A stretch of 64,000 nucleotides of DNA, taken from contig NZ_OW485601.1 of NCBI RefSeq assembly GCF_937425535.1, forward strand, positions 5,873,501 to 5,937,500. Reading direction: 5' to 3'. This DNA comes from Rhodovastum atsumiense (lineage in GTDB: Bacteria > Pseudomonadota > Alphaproteobacteria > Acetobacterales > Acetobacteraceae). The notes beneath the pieces are model-generated. The model was given only the letters and a program-made list of their open reading frames with translations, was not told the DNA's origin and did no database searches. How positions within the stretch are numbered: the stretch's first letter is position 1; each line of letters starts with the position of its first letter. Shown in pieces: positions 7,627-16,219 of the stretch. The position numbers and the translations under genes are program-made.

Positions 7627-8763
7627 ATGCAAGCCGTTCAAACGTTCTCGCGTGCCGGCGGCCTGCCGCTTTCCCGGCAATCGCTCCGGCGCGCGGCGAC
7701 GGCGCTGCTGGCGCTCGGGCTGCTCGGCGGCGGGGGCGGCTATGGCTGGCACTGGTGGCAGGTCGGGCGCTTCATCCGCAGCACCGACGACGCCTATCTG
7801 CAGGCCGATGCCGCCATCATCAGCCCCCGGGTCGAGGGCTATGTCCGCCACGTCGCCATCACCGACAACCAGCAGGTCCGGGCCGGCGACGTGCTGTTCG
7901 TCCTCGATGACCGCGACTACCGGGCCCGGCGCGACCAGGCCCGCGCGGCCGCCGCCGCCGCCACCGCGGCGATCGGGCATCTGGATGCCGAGATGCGCCA
8001 GCAGCGCAGCATGATCGCCCAGGCCGAGGCCGCCATCGGCAGCGCCGTTGCCGAACGCGACCGCGCCCGGCTGGATCAGGCACGCTACCGCGCCCTCGCC
8101 CGCGATCAGGCAGCCAGCCGGCAGGCGGCCGAGCGCGCCGAGGCCGACCTGCTGAAGGCCGAGGCGGCCCTGATCCGCGCCCAGGCCGCCGCCGGCAGCG
8201 AGCGCGACCGGATGCCGGTGCTCGCCACCGCACGCGCCCAGGCCGAGGCACAACGCGAGGGCGCGGCCGCAGCGTTGCGGCTGGCCGAGATCAATCTCGA
8301 GGACACGGTGATCCGTGCCCCCAATGACGGCGTCGTCGGCAATCGTGCTGCCCAGCTCGGCCAGTTCGTGAAGCCGGGCAGCCAGTTGGTGACACTGGTG
8401 CCGCTGCAGTCGCTCTACGTCACCGCCAATTTCAAGGAAACCCAGCTCGAGCACATGCGGCCCGGCCAGCCGGCCCGCATCGCCGTCGATGCCTTCCCCG
8501 CGCACGACCTGCGCGGCAGCGTGGAAAGTTTCGCGCCGGGCACGGGGGCGCAGTTCAGCCTGCTGCCGCCGGAGAACGCCACCGGCAACTTCACCAAGAT
8601 CGTGCAGCGCGTGCCGGTGCGCATCCGCCTGGACGGGGCGCCCGCCGATCTGGCGGGGCGCATTCGCCCGGGCCTCTCGGTCGTGGTCGCGGTCGATACC
8701 GGCACTGCAGCCATTGCCACCGCCGGCGCATTTCCGCAGGCTCGGGCTGGAGAGTTGCGATGA
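7627..8763 (+). CDS. HlyD/EmrA-type membrane fusion protein of an efflux pump
   Basis: Periplasmic adaptor of a tripartite pump, 378 residues. A single N-terminal membrane anchor (AATALLALGLLGGGGGYGWHWW) is followed by the DDAYLQAD and PRVEGYVRHVAITDNQQVRAGDVLF biotinyl-lipoyl half. A long alpha-helical coiled-coil hairpin rich in Ala, Arg and Gln spans about residues 100-210. The second lipoyl half and beta-barrel follow, with IRAPNDGVVGNRAAQLGQFVKPG. This is the EmrA/HlyD-D23 arrangement that partners DHA2 transporters. Its stop overlaps the next start by ATGA. GGAGG precedes the ATG. Confidence 0.88.
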   Translation: MQAVQTFSRAGGLPLSRQSLRRAATALLALGLLGGGGGYGWHWWQVGRFIRSTDDAYLQADAAIISPRVEGYVRHVAITDNQQVRAGDVLFVLDDRDYRARRDQARAAAAAATAAIGHLDAEMRQQRSMIAQAEAAIGSAVAERDRARLDQARYRALARDQAASRQAAERAEADLLKAEAALIRAQAAAGSERDRMPVLATARAQAEAQREGAAAALRLAEINLEDTVIRAPNDGVVGNRAAQLGQFVKPGSQLVTLVPLQSLYVTANFKETQLEHMRPGQPARIAVDAFPAHDLRGSVESFAPGTGAQFSLLPPENATGNFTKIVQRVPVRIRLDGAPADLAGRIRPGLSVVVAVDTGTAAIATAGAFPQARAGELR

Positions 8764-10319
8764 CGCCACCTGCTCCGCCCATGTCGGAACGGGCGAAGTT
8801 CGTCGGCTTCCTGATCATGGCGCTGGGCATGTTCATGGCGCTGCTGGACGTGCAGATCGTCGCGTCCTCGCTCGGCGAGATCCAGGCGGGTCTGGCCGCG
8901 AGCCCGGACGAGATCTCGTGGATCCAGACCGCCTACCTGATCGCCGAGGTGGTGATGATCCCGCTCTCCGGCTGGCTGGCGCGGGTGTTCTCCACGCGGT
9001 GGGTGTTCACCGCCTCGGCGATCGGCTTCACCCTGACCAGCATCGGCTGCGGCTTCGCCTGGAGTATCGGCTCGATGGTGGCGTTCCGCGCCGTGCAGGG
9101 CTTCGTCGGCGGCGCCATGATCCCGCTGGCCTTCGCCACCGGCTACACGCTGTTCACCGGCCCCAAGGCTGTGCTGATTCCGGCCATCCTTGGCGGCTGC
9201 GCCAATCTTGCGCCGACGCTCGGCCCCAGCATCGGCGGCTGGATCACCCAGGCCTGGTCCTGGCACTGGCTGTTCTTCCTCAATGTGTTGCCCGGACTGG
9301 TGATCGCCATCGGCGTGCCCCTGCTGATCCGCTTCGACCGGCCGGATTTCGGCTTGCTGAAGGGCTTCGACGCGCTGTCGATCCCCTTCGTCGCCGCGGC
9401 GCTCGGCGGGCTGGAATATGTGCTGGAAGAAGGCGTGCGCGACGACTGGTTCGACGATGACCTGATCTGCCTGTTCGCCATCGTCTCCGCCCTGTCCTTC
9501 GTGGTGGTGATCTGGCGCAGCCTGACGCACCGCAATCCGGTGCTGGACCTGCGCGCGCTGCGCAACCGTAATTTCGCGCTCGGCTGCGTGCTGTCCTTCA
9601 TCCTGGGCTTCGGCATCTTCGGCTCGGTCTACCTGCTGCCGTTGTTCCTGGCGCGGGTACGCGGCTATGACAGTTTGCAGATCGGCCAGGCGGTGTTCGT
9701 GACCGGGATCTTCCAGTTGCTCTCGACCGCCATCGTCGCGCCGTTGTCGCGCCGGGTCGATCCGCGCCGGCTGCTGGTGGTCGGCTTCGCGCTGTTCGGC
9801 ATCGGGCTATGGATGACAGGGCAGATGACCAGCCAATGGAGCGGTGCGGAACTGCTGTGGCCGCAGGCGGTGCGAGGCTTCGCCTCGATGTTCGTGATCG
9901 TGCCGATCACCGTGCTGGCGCTGGGGAACCTGCCACCGGCACGGCTGAAGATGGCAAGCGGGCTCTACAATTTGATGCGCAACCTGGGCGGCGCGGTCGG
10001 CATCGCGGTGATCGGCATCCTGCTGCAGAACCGCGAGCGGCTGCACGCCGCCCGCCTCGCCGATCATGCCATCGCCGCCAATGCGGCGATGGGTGGCGTG
10101 CTGGACCGGCTGGCAAGCCGCTTCGATGCCGTCATGGGCGATGCCGACCGGGCGCAGCTTGCCGCGCTCGGCATGCTGCAACGGCTCGCACGACGGGAGG
10201 CGCTGACCCTGACTTTCAACGACATCCTGCTGGTGATGGCGGCGTTGTTCTTCCTGGCGCTGCTGCTGATTCCGCTGCTGCGGCGGCCCGGTGCGGCAGC
10301 CCCGGTGTCCGATCACTGA
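8760..10319 (+). CDS. DHA2-family MFS multidrug exporter (EmrB/QacA type)
   Basis: 519-residue proton antiporter with 14 predicted helices. Markers are MALLDVQIVASSLGEIQAGL in helix 1, the WIQTAYLIAEVVMIPLSGWLAR motif A region, and the motif C-like GPSIGGWITQAWSWHWLFFLN in helix 5. It works with the adaptor gene it overlaps at 8760-8763; no outer-membrane factor is nearby. Control by the divergent TetR is likely. Its 3' end overlaps the tail of a convergent acetyltransferase frame by about 100 bp. Confidence 0.88.
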   Translation: MTPPAPPMSERAKFVGFLIMALGMFMALLDVQIVASSLGEIQAGLAASPDEISWIQTAYLIAEVVMIPLSGWLARVFSTRWVFTASAIGFTLTSIGCGFAWSIGSMVAFRAVQGFVGGAMIPLAFATGYTLFTGPKAVLIPAILGGCANLAPTLGPSIGGWITQAWSWHWLFFLNVLPGLVIAIGVPLLIRFDRPDFGLLKGFDALSIPFVAAALGGLEYVLEEGVRDDWFDDDLICLFAIVSALSFVVVIWRSLTHRNPVLDLRALRNRNFALGCVLSFILGFGIFGSVYLLPLFLARVRGYDSLQIGQAVFVTGIFQLLSTAIVAPLSRRVDPRRLLVVGFALFGIGLWMTGQMTSQWSGAELLWPQAVRGFASMFVIVPITVLALGNLPPARLKMASGLYNLMRNLGGAVGIAVIGILLQNRERLHAARLADHAIAANAAMGGVLDRLASRFDAVMGDADRAQLAALGMLQRLARREALTLTFNDILLVMAALFFLALLLIPLLRRPGAAAPVSDH

Positions 10320-10872
10320 AGCGGTGCGCGCCCAGTTCCTTGCAGAAGATCGTGGTCTCGGCGAGGCTTCCATCGGGCTTGAAGGCGTGGTTGGGGACCC
10401 GGCCGATCTCGGTCCAGCCGCAACTGCGGTAAAGCCTGTCACCGGCACTGCCGGTTTCGGTATCCAGCAGCAGCAGCGTCCGCCCGGCCGCGCACGCCGC
10501 CTGCTCCGCCGCGGTGAGCAGGCGACGGCCCAGCCCCTGCCGACGTGCCGCGGAATGCACCAGCATCTTGCCGATCTCGGCGCGATGCGGCGCATTGGGC
10601 TGGTGCGCGAAGCTCAGCACGACGGTTCCCAGCAGCCGCGCGCCGGCCTCCGCGACCAGCAGGCATTTCGTGCCATCGGCCAGTCCGGGCAACTGGCCGC
10701 GCCAGAATTCCCGTGCCTGCGGCTGCGGGAAACCGGCCATGAAATTGACCGAGGCCCCATGCGCCACGGCATCGACCAGGATGTCGGCCAGTTCGTCGAG
10801 CCGCGTCTCGGCTTGGGCGGCATCGAGGGCGCGGATGATCGTGGCAACGGATGGCACGGTGATCGCGGTCAT
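10216..10872 (-). CDS. GNAT-family N-acetyltransferase
   Basis: 218-residue acetyltransferase. The core GNAT fold is visible, with the acetyl-CoA binding loop RRQGLGRRLLTAAEQAA (Q/RxxGxG/A) and the later strand TLLLLDTETGSAGDRLYRSCGW. The substrate is unknown. The start at 10872 overlaps the upstream regulator stop by ATGA, so both form one unit. The natural GNAT end would be near ...FCKEL; here about 40 extra Ala/Pro-rich residues read antisense into the 3' end of the MFS gene. The original stop has probably been lost, or the tail is dispensable. Confidence 0.75.
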   Translation of the reverse strand: MTAITVPSVATIIRALDAAQAETRLDELADILVDAVAHGASVNFMAGFPQPQAREFWRGQLPGLADGTKCLLVAEAGARLLGTVVLSFAHQPNAPHRAEIGKMLVHSAARRQGLGRRLLTAAEQAACAAGRTLLLLDTETGSAGDRLYRSCGWTEIGRVPNHAFKPDGSLAETTIFCKELGAHRFSDRTPGLPHRAAAAAESAAAPGRTTPPSPAGCR

Positions 10873-11450
10873 GGCCGCATGGCTCCATGGCTGATGACGA
10901 CCGCGTAGCGAACGGGGCGCCCGGTCGGGTTGTGGAACAGGATCGGCCGGTCGAAGCGCGTCAGCAGGCAATCCCCCGTCTCCAGCCGGAACACCTCCTC
11001 GCCGAGCCGCAGTTCCAGCGTGCCGTCAAGCACCCAGACATGCTGGTCGGTGCCGGCGAGGCGCTGGGTGTCGAAAGCGACGCTGCCACCGGGCGGGAAC
11101 TCGACCTCGACGATGTCGACCGGCGAGCCGGTGCCGGGGGGTGAGACCTGGCGGCGCAGGTACTGGCTGGCGGGATCGCGCCAGGTCGGCTGCTCACGCC
11201 GCCGCAGCAGCGGGCTGGCCGGCGTTTCGGTCGCGGCGAACAGGGTGGACAGCGTGATGCCGAGGCCACCGCAGATCTTGCCCAGAAGCTGCGCGGTGGG
11301 GCTCGATTCCCCCCGCTCGATGCGCGAGAGCATGGCCCGGCTGACATCGGCCAGATGCGCAAGGCCATCCAGAGTCAGGTTCTTCTCGGTCCGCAGGCCG
11401 CGGATGCGGGCCCCGATCCGGGCATCGATGTCGGTTTCGGGCAGGCTCAT
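10869..11450 (-). CDS. XRE-family regulator with C-terminal cupin domain
   Basis: 193-residue regulator. An N-terminal Cro/C1-type helix-turn-helix (IGARIRGLRTEKNLTLDGLAHLADVSRAMLSRIERGE, in segments) is followed by a C-terminal cupin with PPGGSVAFD, HVWVLDGTLELRLGEE and GDCLLTRFDRPILFHN. The HTH-cupin class usually senses a small acid, amine or metal and controls nearby amino-acid, polyamine or acetyltransferase genes. It heads a two-gene unit with the GNAT gene. A palindrome in its own upstream gap suggests autoregulation. Confidence 0.85.
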   Translation of the reverse strand: MSLPETDIDARIGARIRGLRTEKNLTLDGLAHLADVSRAMLSRIERGESSPTAQLLGKICGGLGITLSTLFAATETPASPLLRRREQPTWRDPASQYLRRQVSPPGTGSPVDIVEVEFPPGGSVAFDTQRLAGTDQHVWVLDGTLELRLGEEVFRLETGDCLLTRFDRPILFHNPTGRPVRYAVVISHGAMRP

Positions 11451-11463
11451 ATGATCATCATAT

Positions 11464-11481
11464 ATTCCATTATATTGGAAT
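11464..11481. promoter_or_regulatory. Candidate operator of the XRE-cupin regulator
   Basis: ATTCCA (11464-11469), 6 nt, then TGGAAT (11476-11481) form an exact inverted repeat in an AT-rich patch between the divergent regulator and hydrolase genes. A further palindrome ATGATCAT lies at 11451-11458, directly against the regulator start. Spacing and place suit a Cro-type dimer site. Confidence 0.45.
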
Positions 11482-11552
11482 CAAGGCCACGCTGGACCGT
11501 ATCAGACGGTTATCCTACCCTGCTGAATCTCACCTTACGGGCGAGGACTCCA

Positions 11553-12410
11553 ATGTTCCGCTCATGCCGCACACCTGCCGCTGATCCGGCCCGGACGCCC
11601 ATGCGCGACGTGGCCGTCCTCATGGCCTGCCTGCTGCTGGGCGGTGGTGCCCAGGCAGCGGCGCTGGTCCCTGTCACCGATGAAATCCCGGTGGTGACGG
11701 TCCCTGGCGCCCGCCCCTCACCGCGCCCGTTGCCGGTCCGGCTGGTGCTCCCGCCGGGCCCCGGGCCGCATCCCGTGGTTATCCTGCTGCATGGCTGCAG
11801 CGGTGTCGGGACCAACCAGGCCTTCTGGACGAAGCGGCTGGTTTCGTGGGGCTACGGCGCACTCGTGCTGGACAGCCTGACGCCGCGCGGCATCCGCAGC
11901 GTGTGCGCGCATGCCGACCAGCCTTTGGTCACGCGCCAGGATCGCGCCGGCGATGTCATCGCGGCGGTGCGCTGGCTGCAGACGGCGCGTGGCGTGGACG
12001 GGGCCCGCATAGGCGTGCTGGGCAACTCGCACGGTGGTGCCACCGCCGCGACGGTGGCCAATCGCCATTTCCAGGCCGAGGCGAATGGCCTGATCAAGGC
12101 CGTCGTGGATTATTACGGCGCCTGCCGCGAGCCGGCCGGGCATGGCACGATTCCGCTGCTCGCCCTGGCCGGCGAGGACGATAGCTGGAGCCGTCCCGCT
12201 GCCGCCTGCCGGCGCTTCGCCCAGGAGGTGGGCAGCGCCGAGGACATCACCGTGCGGACCTATCCGGGGGTCGTGCATGGTTTCGACAATCCGCGCCTGG
12301 CCGAGCGTCGCTGGTCAGAGGGACATCCGATGCAATATGCCCCCGAAGCCGCGGAGGCGAGCTTCGCGGATGTCCACGCCTTCCTGAACCGCACCATCGG
12401 GCGACGCTAG
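11553..12410 (+). CDS. Exported dienelactone hydrolase-like alpha/beta hydrolase
   Basis: Serine hydrolase of 285 residues. Markers are the oxyanion strand VVILLHGCSGVG, the nucleophile elbow GNSHGG, a later LALAGEDDSW acid region and the catalytic His in YPGVVHGFD. The hydrophobic stretch VAVLMACLLLGGGAQAA is a signal peptide, so the enzyme acts in the periplasm. The ATG at 11553 has GAGGA about 7 nt upstream; an ATG at 11601 would give a more compact signal peptide and is an equal alternative. The substrate is unknown: an ester or lactone is expected from the family. Confidence 0.72.
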   Translation: MFRSCRTPAADPARTPMRDVAVLMACLLLGGGAQAAALVPVTDEIPVVTVPGARPSPRPLPVRLVLPPGPGPHPVVILLHGCSGVGTNQAFWTKRLVSWGYGALVLDSLTPRGIRSVCAHADQPLVTRQDRAGDVIAAVRWLQTARGVDGARIGVLGNSHGGATAATVANRHFQAEANGLIKAVVDYYGACREPAGHGTIPLLALAGEDDSWSRPAAACRRFAQEVGSAEDITVRTYPGVVHGFDNPRLAERRWSEGHPMQYAPEAAEASFADVHAFLNRTIGRR

Positions 12411-12579
12411 GCTTCCGGCGGCGCCGGATCGTTTCGAATCATACAAGCGGACTCAACGGCTTTTCCGTCGTCACGTGCCAATTTCCCCCCGTTGACACGC
12501 GCTTGCGGCCACGCCCACCCTGCCCTGCCCCACGCCGGGATCATGAAACCCGGCGGGTCCTGCGGAGAGGAAACGAAGC

Positions 12580-14370
12580 ATGGCCAATGAAAACAGCGGA
12601 TCCCACCGCCTGCGCAGCCGGCGGTGGTTCGACAACCCGCAAGATCCCGGCATGACGGCGCTGTATGTCGAGCGCTACCTGAATTTCGGCCTGACGCGCG
12701 AGGAGATCCAGGGCGGCAAGCCGATCATCGGCATCGCCCAGACCGGATCGGACATCGCCCCCTGCAACCGCCACCATCTCGATCTCGCCACGCGCGTGCG
12801 CGAAGGGATCCGCGATGCCGGCGGCATCCCCCTGGAATTCCCGATCCATCCGATCCAGGAAACCGGCAAGCGGCCGACCGCGGCGCTGGATCGCAACCTT
12901 GCGTATCTGAGCCTTGTTGAAGTGTTGCACGGCTATCCGATCGATGGCGTGGTGCTGACGACGGGATGCGACAAGACCACGCCGGCCTGCCTGATGGGGG
13001 CGGCGACGGTGAACATCCCCGCGATCGTGCTGTCCGGCGGGCCGATGCTCGACGGGTGGTGGCACGGCCGGCTGTCCGGCTCCGGCACGATCGTCTGGGA
13101 AGCCCGCAAGCTGCATGCCGAAGGCAAGATCGACTACGAGCAGTTCATGGAGATGGTGGCGTCCTCGGCGCCGTCGGTCGGGCATTGCAACACCATGGGC
13201 ACCGCGAGTTCGATGAACGCGCTGGCCGAGGCGCTGGGCATGTCCCTGCCCGGCTGCGCCGCGATCCCGGCGCCGTACCGCGAACGTGGGCAGATGGCCC
13301 ATGCGACCGGGCGGCGCATCGTCGAGATGGTGCACGCCAATCTGCGTCCCTCCGACATCATGACCCGCGCCGCCTTCGAGAACGCCGTGGTCGCCGCCGC
13401 GGCGCTGGGGGCGAGTTCCAACTGCCCGATCCACATGATCGCGATCGCGCGTCACATGGGCGTGGCGCATGACCTGGATGACTGGCAGCGCCTGGGGCCG
13501 GAGATTCCGCTGCTGGTGGACATGCAGCCGGCCGGCCGTTTCCTCGGCGAAGCCTTCTTCCGCGCCGGCGGCGTGCCCGCAGTGCTGAAGGAATTGCTGC
13601 GCGCCGGCCGGCTGAATGGCGATGTCATGACCGTCACCGGCCGCACGCTCGCCGCCAACCTGGAAAGCGTGCCCGATGGCGACCGCGAGGTGATCCGCGC
13701 CTACGAGCAGCCGCTGAAGGAAAACGCCGGCTATGTCGTGCTGGGCGGCAACCTGTTCGACAACGCGGTGATCAAGACCAGCGTCATCGACCAGGAATTC
13801 CGCGACCGCTTCCTTTCCAACCCGGCGCACCCGAACGTGTTCGAAGGCAAGGCAATCGTGTTCGAAGGGCCGGAGGACTACCACGCACGCATCGAGGACC
13901 CGGATCTCGGCGTCGAGGACCAATCGGTGCTGGTGATCCGCAATTGCGGCCCGGTCGGCTATCCCGGCAGTGCCGAGGTGGTGAACATGCAGCCACCGGC
14001 TGCCATGCTCCGGCGCGGCATCAGCGCCCTGCCCACCCTGGGCGACGGGCGGCAGAGCGGCACTTCCGGCTCGCCCTCGATCCTGAACGTCTCCCCCGAA
14101 GCGGCGGTGGGCGGCGGGCTGGCTTTGCTGAAGACGGGTGACCGGATCCGCATCGACCTCAATACGCGCCGGGTGGACGTGCTGCTTCCCGAATCGGAAC
14201 TGGCGGCACGGCGCCAGGCCTGGACGCCGCCAAAGCTGGATCACAAGACGCCGTGGGAGGAGATTTATCGCGGCATGGTCGGTCCGCTCGGCACCGGCGG
14301 CTGCCTGGAGCCGGCGACGCTCTATCTGAACGTGCTGGAGACACGCGGGGAAAGCCGCAACAACCACTGA
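12580..14370 (+). CDS. IlvD/Edd-family sugar-acid dehydratase
   Basis: 596-residue Fe-S dehydratase that converts an aldonate to a 2-keto-3-deoxy acid. Cluster ligands are visible in TTGCDKTTPAC and VGHCNTMGTASSMN. The opening RSRRWFDNPQDPGMTALYVERYLN is typical of the arabonate/xylonate/fuconate branch rather than of true dihydroxy-acid dehydratase. It leads an apparent operon with an SDR and an FAH hydrolase, the combination used in non-phosphorylating L-fucose, L-rhamnose or L-arabinose breakdown. The sugar cannot be fixed from sequence. GGAGAGG lies before the ATG. No regulator or sugar importer adjoins it. Confidence 0.85.
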   Translation: MANENSGSHRLRSRRWFDNPQDPGMTALYVERYLNFGLTREEIQGGKPIIGIAQTGSDIAPCNRHHLDLATRVREGIRDAGGIPLEFPIHPIQETGKRPTAALDRNLAYLSLVEVLHGYPIDGVVLTTGCDKTTPACLMGAATVNIPAIVLSGGPMLDGWWHGRLSGSGTIVWEARKLHAEGKIDYEQFMEMVASSAPSVGHCNTMGTASSMNALAEALGMSLPGCAAIPAPYRERGQMAHATGRRIVEMVHANLRPSDIMTRAAFENAVVAAAALGASSNCPIHMIAIARHMGVAHDLDDWQRLGPEIPLLVDMQPAGRFLGEAFFRAGGVPAVLKELLRAGRLNGDVMTVTGRTLAANLESVPDGDREVIRAYEQPLKENAGYVVLGGNLFDNAVIKTSVIDQEFRDRFLSNPAHPNVFEGKAIVFEGPEDYHARIEDPDLGVEDQSVLVIRNCGPVGYPGSAEVVNMQPPAAMLRRGISALPTLGDGRQSGTSGSPSILNVSPEAAVGGGLALLKTGDRIRIDLNTRRVDVLLPESELAARRQAWTPPKLDHKTPWEEIYRGMVGPLGTGGCLEPATLYLNVLETRGESRNNH

Positions 14371-14386
14371 CATGTGGAAGGGGATC

Positions 14387-15142
14387 ATGACCATGCCGGG
14401 ACAACTGGTGGGCAAGCGGGCGTTCGTGACGGCGGCGGCGCAGGGGATCGGGCGGGCCACCGCCCTCGCCTTCGCCGAGGCGGGGGCCGAGGTGATCGCG
14501 ACCGATATCAACGAGGCCCGGCTCGCCGGGATCGCCTCGGAGCGGGTGCGCACGGCGAAGCTGGACGTGCTGGACCGGGCTGCCGTGCTGGCGGCGGCAG
14601 AGGCGGCCGGGCCGGTCGATATCCTGTTCAATTGCGCCGGCTTCGTGCACCAGGGCAATATCCTGGAAGCGACCGAGGAAGAGTTCACCTTCGCCTTCGA
14701 CCTCAATGTCCGTTCGATGATGCGCACGATCCAGGCCTTCCTGCCGTCCATGCTCGAACGTCGCGGCGGCGTGATCCTGAATGTTGCCTCGGTGGCGAGC
14801 AGCGTGAAGGGGCTGCCGAACCGGGCGATCTACGGCACCAGCAAGGCGGCAGTGATCGGGCTGACCAAGTCGGTGGCGACCGATTTCGTGCGCCAGGGCG
14901 TTCGTTGCAACGCGATCTGCCCGGGCACGGTTGAAAGCCCGAGCCTGCAGGACCGCATCGCCGCCAACGCGGAGGCCGCCGGCGGGCTGGAGGCCGCCCG
15001 TGCCGCCTTCGTCGCGCGGCAGGCGATGGGGCGACTCGGACGGCCGGAGGAGATTGCGGCCCTGGCCGTCTATCTCGCCAGTGACGCGGCGGAGTTCATT
15101 ACCGGCCAGGCCGTCCTGATCGACGGCGGAATATCACTGTGA
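14387..15142 (+). CDS. SDR oxidoreductase, probable 2-keto-3-deoxy-sugar-acid dehydrogenase
   Basis: 251-residue classical short-chain dehydrogenase. It has the nucleotide motif TAAAQGIGRATA, the NCAG strand, a catalytic Ser in VASVASS, YGTSKAA (Tyr/Lys pair) and the closing IDGGISL. In known pathways with the same neighbours this enzyme oxidises 2-keto-3-deoxy-L-fuconate or -rhamnonate at C4, making the 2,4-diketo acid that the next gene product hydrolyses. The ATG at 14387 is chosen for the AAGGGG about 4 nt upstream. It starts 16 bp after the dehydratase stop. Confidence 0.82.
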   Translation: MTMPGQLVGKRAFVTAAAQGIGRATALAFAEAGAEVIATDINEARLAGIASERVRTAKLDVLDRAAVLAAAEAAGPVDILFNCAGFVHQGNILEATEEEFTFAFDLNVRSMMRTIQAFLPSMLERRGGVILNVASVASSVKGLPNRAIYGTSKAAVIGLTKSVATDFVRQGVRCNAICPGTVESPSLQDRIAANAEAAGGLEAARAAFVARQAMGRLGRPEEIAALAVYLASDAAEFITGQAVLIDGGISL

Positions 15143-15161
15143 AGGAAGGAACAGCACCACC

Positions 15162-16007
15162 ATGAAGCTGCTGCGCTGGGGCCCGCCGGGAGCCGAGAAG
15201 CCCGGGCTGATGGACGATGCCGGCCAGGTGCGTGACCTGTCGGATTTCGTCACCGATATCGACGGGCACGCCCTGTCGCTGGAGGGGCTGGCCAAGTTGT
15301 CGGCGATGGACATGCACACCCTGCCGATCCTGCACGGCCAGCACCGCATCGGCCCCTGCATCGCCCGCCCCCTGAACTTCATCTGCATCGGGCTGAACTA
15401 CGCCGACCACGCCGCCGAGACCGGGGCGGCGATTCCCAAGGAGCCGATCGTCTTCCTCAAGTCGCTCGGCGCCTTCACCGGTCCGTACGACGAGGTGAAG
15501 ATCCCGCGCGGCTCGAAGAAGACCGACTGGGAAGTGGAACTCGGCGTGGTGATCGGCACCAAAGCCAGCTACGTGCCCGAGCACGAGGCGATGAACCACG
15601 TCGCCGGCTATTGCATCGTCAACGACATCAGCGAGCGCGAATTCCAGGCCGAGCGCGGCGGCACCTGGGACAAGGGCAAGGGCTGCGATACCTTCGGGCC
15701 GGTTGGGCCGTGGATGGTGACCAAGGACGAGATCCCCGATCCGCAGAACCTGGACATGTGGCTGGAGGTGGACGGCCAGCGCATGCAGACCGGCAATACC
15801 CGGACCATGATCTTCAACGTCTCCCAGCTCGTTTCCTATGTCAGCCATTTCATCACGTTGCATCCGGGCGATATCATCTCGACCGGCACCCCGCCCGGGG
15901 TGGGCATGGGCATGAAGCCGGAGCCGGTGTTCCTGAAGCCGGGCCAGACGATGCGCCTGGGCATCCAGGGGCTGGGCGAGCAGAAGCAGACAACGGTACC
16001 GGCCTGA
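15162..16007 (+). CDS. Fumarylacetoacetate hydrolase-family enzyme, probable 2,4-diketo-3-deoxy-sugar-acid hydrolase
   Basis: 281-residue FAH-fold hydrolase that cleaves a C-C bond next to a carbonyl. The metal site is spread over DWEVELGVVIG (two acidic ligands) and CIVNDISEREFQ. The GLNYADHAAE entry, TFGPVGPW and STGTPPGVGMG segments are standard for the family. Its place 20 bp behind the SDR points to hydrolysis of 2,4-diketo-3-deoxy-L-fuconate or -rhamnonate to pyruvate and lactate. It is the last gene of the run of three. Confidence 0.85.
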   Translation: MKLLRWGPPGAEKPGLMDDAGQVRDLSDFVTDIDGHALSLEGLAKLSAMDMHTLPILHGQHRIGPCIARPLNFICIGLNYADHAAETGAAIPKEPIVFLKSLGAFTGPYDEVKIPRGSKKTDWEVELGVVIGTKASYVPEHEAMNHVAGYCIVNDISEREFQAERGGTWDKGKGCDTFGPVGPWMVTKDEIPDPQNLDMWLEVDGQRMQTGNTRTMIFNVSQLVSYVSHFITLHPGDIISTGTPPGVGMGMKPEPVFLKPGQTMRLGIQGLGEQKQTTVPA

Positions 16008-16060
16008 GCCACGCCGTCCGGGCACCACGCCCGGTGGCCCGGCGAGGACAAGTCACCCAG

Positions 16061-16087
16061 GGGGCAGGTCATGGCAGGGCCTGCCCC
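16061..16087 (+). terminator. Hairpin after the sugar-acid operon
   Basis: GGGGCAGG (16061-16068) and CCTGCCCC (16080-16087) are exact complements around an 11-nt loop, 54 bp after the FAH-gene stop and followed by a short TTC. A 6-bp hairpin also lies at 16018-16034. Either could end transcription of the dehydratase-SDR-FAH run, leaving the reductase downstream on its own promoter. Confidence 0.4.
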
Positions 16088-16219
16088 TTCGCCTGTACGT
16101 CCGCGCCGTGCCCGCGATTCAAGCCAGGTCCGGAGCATTCCAGCCTTGTGTGGGATCGGTCTCCTGCGGCATTGAGACATCGCCATATCGCATCGCAGCG
16201 ACAACCACAGGACGAAACC

